Of a DNA stretch of 64,000 nucleotides, positions 58,358 to 64,000 are shown piece after piece. A program made the translations under genes and the position numbers. Where the stretch lies: contig CM029640.1 of assembly GCA_017311315.1 (NCBI GenBank), positions 17,171,512 to 17,235,511 on the forward strand, read 5' to 3'. Source of the DNA: Dendrocalamus latiflorus (lineage: Eukaryota > Streptophyta > Magnoliopsida > Poales > Poaceae). The notes beneath the pieces were generated by a model. It was not told the DNA's origin and made no database searches. It saw only the letters and a list, made by a program, of their open reading frames with translations. Every line of letters begins with the position of its first letter. The first letter of the stretch is position 1.

Positions 58358-58656
58358 TTAGTTCAGGTGGTCGTCATATAGAGCAGCTGGGGTGACTTCC
58401 TCAGGAGGCACCCCACAAAATTCAGTACCCACGTCCATCAGTAAGTGAATAGGGATAGGATCAACCTCAACATCTCCTTTGTCTTCTCCGTCAACATAAG
58501 CTTCAGCTGCTTCCACCAGTTCATTCAGGTTGCCCAAGACTATAGCATTTTTCAGATCTTCAACCTTGGAGAACAACACAGTTTTATTTTTCTCTCCCTT
58601 CCTTCTTCTTGGCTCATTATCTAGTTGGGTGTGATTCACTAGTATACCAAGTTGGC
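58358..58656 (-). pseudogene. LINE ORF1, C-terminal remnant
   Basis: Open frame 58639-58358 ending 170 bp before the ORF2 start; acidic and without a recognisable domain (VEAAEAYVDGEDKGDVEVD). Its place directly upstream of ORF2 and at the truncation point suggests the tail of ORF1, but the sequence itself is not diagnostic. Confidence 0.45.
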
Positions 58657-58670
58657 TCCTTTTGATGATT

Positions 58671-58990
58671 GCCTATATCTACAACGGTATCCTTTTATCA
58701 TCCCCCACAAAATTTAGTTTTTGTATTTTAATTTGCGTTACATGTGCATGTTGGCTAATTTCCTTGTTCTAAACTTTAATCGTTATTTTTATTTTGATAT
58801 GTTTCTTGCGACGCTTGGATCAAAACCATCTTCTTATTTATGTTCTTTTATCTATATTTAAAAATATGTAATTAAGGGCATATTAATTATCCATTCATGA
58901 TAACTAATCTATTGTTAAGTCTTAAACGATGTTATTTATGCCCTATGTGAATTTATTAGCTGCCTTGGATAAATTTCTAGCTTTCTTTAA
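58671..58990. other. AT-rich spacer
   Basis: No gene or repeat recognised. It is pre-insertion DNA to the right of the LINE. Confidence 0.4.
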
Positions 58991-60679
58991 TTACTCTCTA
59001 ATTGGAATGGCAAAAACACAATAAATCAAAACGGTGGCCGAAGGGGGGGACTCGATCCTGCGCCTGTGGGTTAACACGCAACGGTGATGACCAACTGGGA
59101 TGCCGTGCTCTGTGACAGAGGGGGGATTTAGTCCTAAGAAGTGGGGGTTTGCTGGGGCCAAGCCAAAGAAAACAGGGGAGGTGCACGGCGGCCGGGGCAG
59201 GTGGGCTCGCCGGCGCTCCCGGTGGCCGGAGGGCAGCAAGCTGGCAAAATGGGTTGTCCCCGAAGTGAGGAGGCCTGGGGAGGTTGCGGCGTGCGTCGGG
59301 CATCCCCGGGGCAGGCCGGCAGTGAGGCTTAGCGGCCGGGGACAGAGGTGGAGCGGAGCGGCGGCGCCGGCGGGAAGGAGGGGGACGATTGGCGAAGGAG
59401 TAAGCGGGAGAGAGACCAGGGAAACTCACCTAGGTGGCAGGTGTGGCCGGAGGGGAGCTGAGGTGGGCCGGTGGCGTACAGGCGGCGGCGCGGAGGGGGT
59501 CGTTGTCGCCGGCGAGCTGGGGTAGAAGGCAGCTCCGGCCGGTGGCGGGGAAGCCTTTGGGGTGGCGTGGCGGTGCTCTCTCACAGAGGAATCGAGCCGA
59601 GGAGTCGCGGAGGATAAATGGCGCTGGCGGCGGCGATTTTTGGCCGGGCGCGGGAAAGAAGGCCGTGCGGCGAGCTCGGCGCGGCAATTTTTAATTGAGC
59701 TGGAGGGGAGGGACTAGAGGCTCAGAGGAACCAGGTGGCGGGCTCGGATTGAAGGGGGAGGCACCGGAGCACCAGAACGGTGAGGAGGCGGTCGGGCGGC
59801 TCACGGGCGGAAATGAGAGAAAGATTAGGGGAGGAAGGGGGTTGCGGGCGCAAGGAGTTTGGCCGAGCCGCCACTTATAGCAGAGAGCTGCCATGACCGG
59901 GCACAGGGTGCCGGGATGCGATGGAGGCGTGGAGCGGCAGAGCGGGACTTGACGGGGGCGCCCGAGCTGCTGTCAGGGACCGAGGCGCGAAGGACCGGGC
60001 GGTGGCGGGGAAGAACCGTGAGGCAATATCCGGCGCGGGGCTCGGGGCGTGAAGGCACGGGGCTCGGTGGCGACGTGACCGGCAAGCGTCGTGTGCAGAG
60101 CAGGGGCGAACATGGAGTGGCGAGAGAAAGCAGAGAAAAGCCATCACGGGAGCAGAGCAGCAGAGGATGCGCACTGGAGGGGGTAAGAAAATGAGGAAAG
60201 GAGGAGGAAGGAGGTGCGCTCGGGCCCAGTGGCAGAGAAGGGATTCGGGAGGGAGAAAATAAAAGGAAGGAGAGAGAGAAAAGGAGTGGGGCCCACATGT
60301 AAGTGAGGGGAAAATTGGAAAAGAGAGAAAATGAGAAACTTTTGGATTTTTTTGTATGCTAATTGAATTAAAAAGAATTTTTGGTTTACTTATTTGGAGG
60401 TAAAGTCTAATATCCTTTCAGTTTTATTTTATTGGCCCAAATTTGAATTCCAAATTTTTGGTATTTTGGATTCATGATCGTTAATGTCATATTCTATTTT
60501 TATTATTTATATGATCATCATTCGCAGTTGGAATTATTCTTGGGCTATTAATTTGCACAGCATGAACTCTAGAAGAAATTCAAATTAAACACTCAGAAAA
60601 AGATTTGGAAACCAGCAAAATGCAAGAAAATTTTTAAAACTCCACATTTTTGAACATCCAAATTTTTGGGATGTTACAG
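58991..60679 (+). repeat. Probable old LTR remnant with a GC-rich core
   Basis: The region ends 'aaatttttgggatgttaca', a typical end of Tekay-type grass LTRs (compare gatattaca in the nested element). About 59040-60290 is GC- and purine-rich with overlapping frames on both strands that lack any known domain. About 60310-60660 is AT-rich. No primer site follows, so it would be a solo or 3' LTR. A degraded host gene fragment cannot be excluded, but I see no supported protein. Confidence 0.4.
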
Positions 60680-61021
60680 TGTAGGGGCAGAGGCACCTCC
60701 CAGCAGGCCTAGTTGGCTACCTAGGCTCACTAGCGGTGAGCCACAAAGGATGTAGAGCATCGTGGCCACACTGGTGTACCTCCATCATCGAGTTCTCAGG
60801 CAATAGGTGCAGAGGCAGACGGGCAATCTTGCAGTCTCATGGATGACACCCACGCTACTCGACCGTTACATGGTGGATGATACGGGGTCGCCCGATCTTC
60901 TCGACGTAGGATCAAGATACTCACGTGGATTTGATGAACTGTAGTGATCCCCCGTTGCCAATGCAAGAGTTAGCACTCTATAATTCGCCCAACCTCACGT
61001 GCTGAACTTCACGACCACTGT
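60680..61021 (-). repeat. Probable Gypsy LTR fragment
   Basis: No gene. Lies downstream (minus strand) of the Gypsy coding tail at 61022-61432, where an LTR is expected. The adjoining stretch 61015-61130 has several 'actgttcatg' and 'tactgtagcgcagc' repeats that recall some plant Gypsy LTRs. Confidence 0.35.
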
Positions 61022-61432
61022 TCATGGGCCTGGTATTGTAGCGCAGCACTGTTCATGGGGCGGGTACTGTAGCGCAGCCTGATACTGTTCATGCGTGGCA
61101 CTATTCATGGGCCGATCACTGTTCATGCCGTGGACTTGTGCTTCCTTGGATGACGGCCACATATCCTTGATCTCCGTCCATCGTTGACTCTTCAAACCTT
61201 TGGCATTACTAGCGATGTCCTCATCAGTGAGCCTCTCCTCCATCGTGGGTCCAAAGGCTTCACAATATTCAAACCTGAGAATGCATAAAACATTTGCATG
61301 AGGTAGTATACCATTCTCATCTAAATCACTAGGGAATTCTCTAAGAAACAAAAGCGCCTGTTGTTGTAGTAGCTTAGCTCTTACTCTTGTCATAGGACCT
61401 GTAGAAGCCTCATGATTAGCTTCTTGATGCAC
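61022..61432 (-). pseudogene. Gypsy polyprotein C-terminal tail remnant
   Basis: 136-codon frame with GPMTRVRAKLLQQQALLFL, the motif found after integrase in several plant Gypsy polyproteins. The last third reads through the 'actgttcatg' repeats and is unlikely to be original coding. It is similar in type to the fragment at 4800-5160. No integrase is present upstream. Confidence 0.5.
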
Positions 61433-63255
61433 ACTTGAAGTAGAGATGTCCTCATCAGTGGATCATGGACTCATGGGCTGTGCAGGATTGGTGGTCGCCG
61501 GCGGCCCATATGACATCATGCCATTGCTGCATTGCGTTGCCCCGGTGCCCCTGAACTCGATCGACTGTGATTCAATTCTGATCACCAATTCCTTTGGCAT
61601 TCAGCAGCTCGCCTCAAATCCCTAATTCTCTTGGTCGCCGACACAACCTGCCTCCCCCTTGACAATCTCCCTCAATGGCTCACCACTCGCCAGTGAAGGC
61701 CCCCTCCGATCTCACTCTGAAGCTGGCACAGGCGGCACGTGGGCAACCGGCAAGACCACAAGTGCAATAGTTGCTGCCACCAGCCGAGGTGGCAGTAGGT
61801 GGGAGGGGTGCCGGGTGGAGGGGATGGGTGGCAAGGTCCAAGGGGAGGGGAGGCAACAAGGGCCAAGGGGAAGGGAGGTGGTAGAAACGCACCATCGGTA
61901 GCTAGACAGCTAGCACAACAGAGGCTGACTGGTCGACTCGAGGCTGATCAAGCTTCTCTAGCTATTTTAGAGAAAATTTTGGTTCCATTTGTTTGTGAAG
62001 ATTTGTTGGTTACTTGTGACTTTGGTCATGAAAAGTGAGTTCTTTTGCTCTTAGTAACTGCATATTTGGGTGCACCTTATGTTACTGATATTTTTAGATT
62101 GCATATTTAGAATAAAACATATATATCACTACTAATTATAAAAGTTACGAACAACATTCTGAGATGTTGTAGATTATATTATTTGTTAGTTCAAGGCAAT
62201 GAAAAAATTCTGTCCAATCTAGAGATTACTGACGAGAGACAAAAATTGTGTTTTCAAATTCCCAAGAAATGTTTTGTATTGTTATCATATTTGACGTTTC
62301 AATAGTAGTTAACTTTTCTTGTGTGTATTTACAAATTGTTAGTTTTTGTCAGGGAGAGAGGTGTCAAAACTGTTGACCTTTAATTGAAATGTGGGGATGT
62401 TACTGCCAACACTGATGAAAGGCTATTTTACAAGAAACATTCTACCACATTGAAGAAATAGATGCTTGCATTTCTGGGTAAGGTTTGTTAGTGCTAAAAG
62501 TTTGAAATGTGGATATTTTGTTGATATGTGTGACAAACTTTTAGTTCATTTGCTGCAAAAACTTATTGATTTGTGCTTGTAACCTTTGTGATTCTTTTAG
62601 ATGTTCTTTGTAAGTCCAGCTGTGGTCTCAACTCAAATTCATAATCAAGCATGGCAAAGCCACATTGATTTAACTTCTATCTTGTCAAATTAAGTGCTTG
62701 GCTTGAGATAACAAGTCTTGATTGTACTGTTGTTCTGGAGGTGTAAGTGAAGACTGGGCAGGAGGTCCCCAAGTTTATTGTTTGTTAGAAAAATGTGTTG
62801 GGTCATGTATACATTAATCTACATGTCTATATTTTGTAGAATCTCTTCTGGATGTGTGTTGGACTTTTGTTGTCATGTCATCGAAGCTTTCGTAATGCTA
62901 TACTGAGGTACTTGTTATCGTATTTTCCTTTCCTTTTCATCTATGGATATTTAATGTGTGTTTGATTTCAAAATTATTATGGTTATCAACTTTGTTTGTG
63001 TCATGTGTGTATGCATTTGTTCGCACTTATTGGCTATACTTTTTCTCACGGCTCGCCTAGGCTCCAAAATTTCCTGGCTTCACCACTGTGAGAGTGCAGT
63101 AGCTACCACACACAACATCGCTATCACAGCACTGCATGCCACAGTTTTTGATGCTACAGTGTTGATGCAATCTACATTGATCGCTGCTACAATGCTTTGT
63201 CGAGGTGATGACCTGAATATTTCCCCCTCAGTTTTGGTAATTTTAATTAGATATG
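61433..63255. other. Unassigned sequence with a possible hAT-type terminus
   Basis: No convincing gene. At 63071-63088 'ttcctggcttcaccactg' is close to the inverse of the cagtggcggagccagga terminal repeat of many plant hAT transposons. The opposite end was not found, so at most this is a truncated copy. Frames around 61660-62040 show no known domain. Confidence 0.3.
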
Positions 63256-64000
63256 TGTCAGACCCGGATTTTTCAATCCGAATCTTACTGTGTTTCACTA
63301 CACTAATCCCTGGATCAGTAGTTAGTGCACACAGGTACATTGCTGAATCATTTCATACATCGCATAATCATCCATTATATTACATAAACTGAAATACACC
63401 ACGTCGGGTGATAGCTTACAAAAGGGGCCGACTAGGCCAAATGTCATGATTACAAATACGCACAGCGGAAATACAGCAAGAGCAAACCCAAATCCACAGG
63501 CAAGCGGCCAGTAGGGTAATGTGTACAGTATATGCCACCAGGGTCCCGGTAACATAAATGTACACAACGCCTAGAGTCTACTTGTCTAAGCCTAACCACC
63601 GAGGCCTACGCCTTACTTATCGCTTTTGCTTCCGTCGACGTTGGCGGGGGCCTCCTCATAGGCGTAGTGATCCTGAACTCCTGTTTCTGAATTGTATCGC
63701 AAGAGCGAGAATGAGCACTCCGACCCCGTGCTCAGCAAGCCAACGCACAAAATGCAATAATTAAACATGTATGGCTAATCAAAGGATGGCTTGGGCTCAT
63801 TTTATTTTGCGGAGAGTGCTTTTGAATACAATTATAGGAAAATCCTGAGACCTAGCAATTTTGAACTCAAAACTTTTGTTTATAAAGTAAGTTGATCTTA
63901 TAGTTGACACAGATTTCATCCACCATTACATGGCATCTGCGCCATATAGCATCTTTCAGCGTTATAGCCGCTTAACGTACCACTGGGACGACACCCAGGA
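63256..64000 (+). repeat. Dispersed repeat X, copy 3 (runs off the window)
   Basis: Begins tgtcagaccc and follows X copy 2 through 'catctttcagcgttatagcc' and 'ccactgggacgacacccagg' at the window end. It lacks the about 730-bp extra segment of copy 2. Confidence 0.6.

Larger units (their letters stand above)
54329..58656 (-). mobile_element. L1-like LINE, 5' truncated
   Basis: Flanked by a 14-bp direct repeat tccttttgatgatt (54315-54328 and 58657-58670). On the minus strand it ends in a short A-tail (eight T on the plus strand at 54327-54334, overlapping the repeat). It contains the end of ORF1 and a full-length ORF2 with endonuclease, RT and a C-terminal zinc region. The missing ORF1 start indicates 5' truncation, the normal outcome of target-primed reverse transcription. 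It inserted just right of element B. Confidence 0.9.

Noticed and set aside
59100..60298. Possible host genes in the GC-rich block
   Set aside because: Several overlapping frames on both strands, no recognisable domain, and an LTR-like end nearby. Not enough to call a gene.

Overview
This is repeat-dense nuclear DNA from a plant, most likely a grass. The evidence is a set of plant-type retroelements: a Maximus/SIRE-like Copia element, two Tat-lineage Gypsy elements, a Tekay-like chromovirus and a plant L1-like LINE. They are nested in each other and in older, decayed repeats. I found no convincing host gene, tRNA, rRNA or CRISPR array. The species cannot be fixed from the sequence alone.

Layout. 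Three copies of an older dispersed repeat, here called X, start at 375, 31431 and 63256 (the last runs off the window). X copy 1 was split by a Copia element (1328-15352, TSD catag) and by a solo LTR (16130-18923, TSD caatg). A Tat element, 'A', lies on the minus strand at 20153-31053 (TSD gtggg). A second member of the same family, 'B', lies on the plus strand at 34412-54245 (TSD gtata). B is interrupted at 43754-53450 by a Tekay-like element on the minus strand (TSD aggcg). Its two 2,323-bp LTRs show no difference I could find, so it looks like the youngest insertion. Just right of B is a 5'-truncated LINE on the minus strand (54329-58656, 14-bp TSD). The right edge (58.7-63.2 kb) holds older Gypsy/LTR debris and a possible hAT end.

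How the parts work together. A has gag and protease but no reverse transcriptase or integrase. B has a full RT, dual RNase H and integrase, but the core of its gag is deleted. So they could complement each other. Both carry, on the strand opposite to gag-pol, the same accessory gene: a domain resembling the 'putative gypsy type transposon' family followed by an Ala-rich linker and, in A, a coiled coil. In A the gene reads through as four exons (889 aa). All three introns recur in B at the same positions and in the same phases. In both elements the gene lies between two tandem arrays: 65-bp units upstream of its promoter and 52-53-bp units, carrying a TATA-like motif, beyond its 3' end. This intron-bearing antisense gene with its arrays is the most interesting system here.

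Decay. In the sense-strand ORFs of A, B, the Tekay element and the LINE, all six premature stops I identified that are not frameshift products are TAG. Direct A/B comparison places two of them at glutamine codons, which fits deamination of methylated CHG sites.
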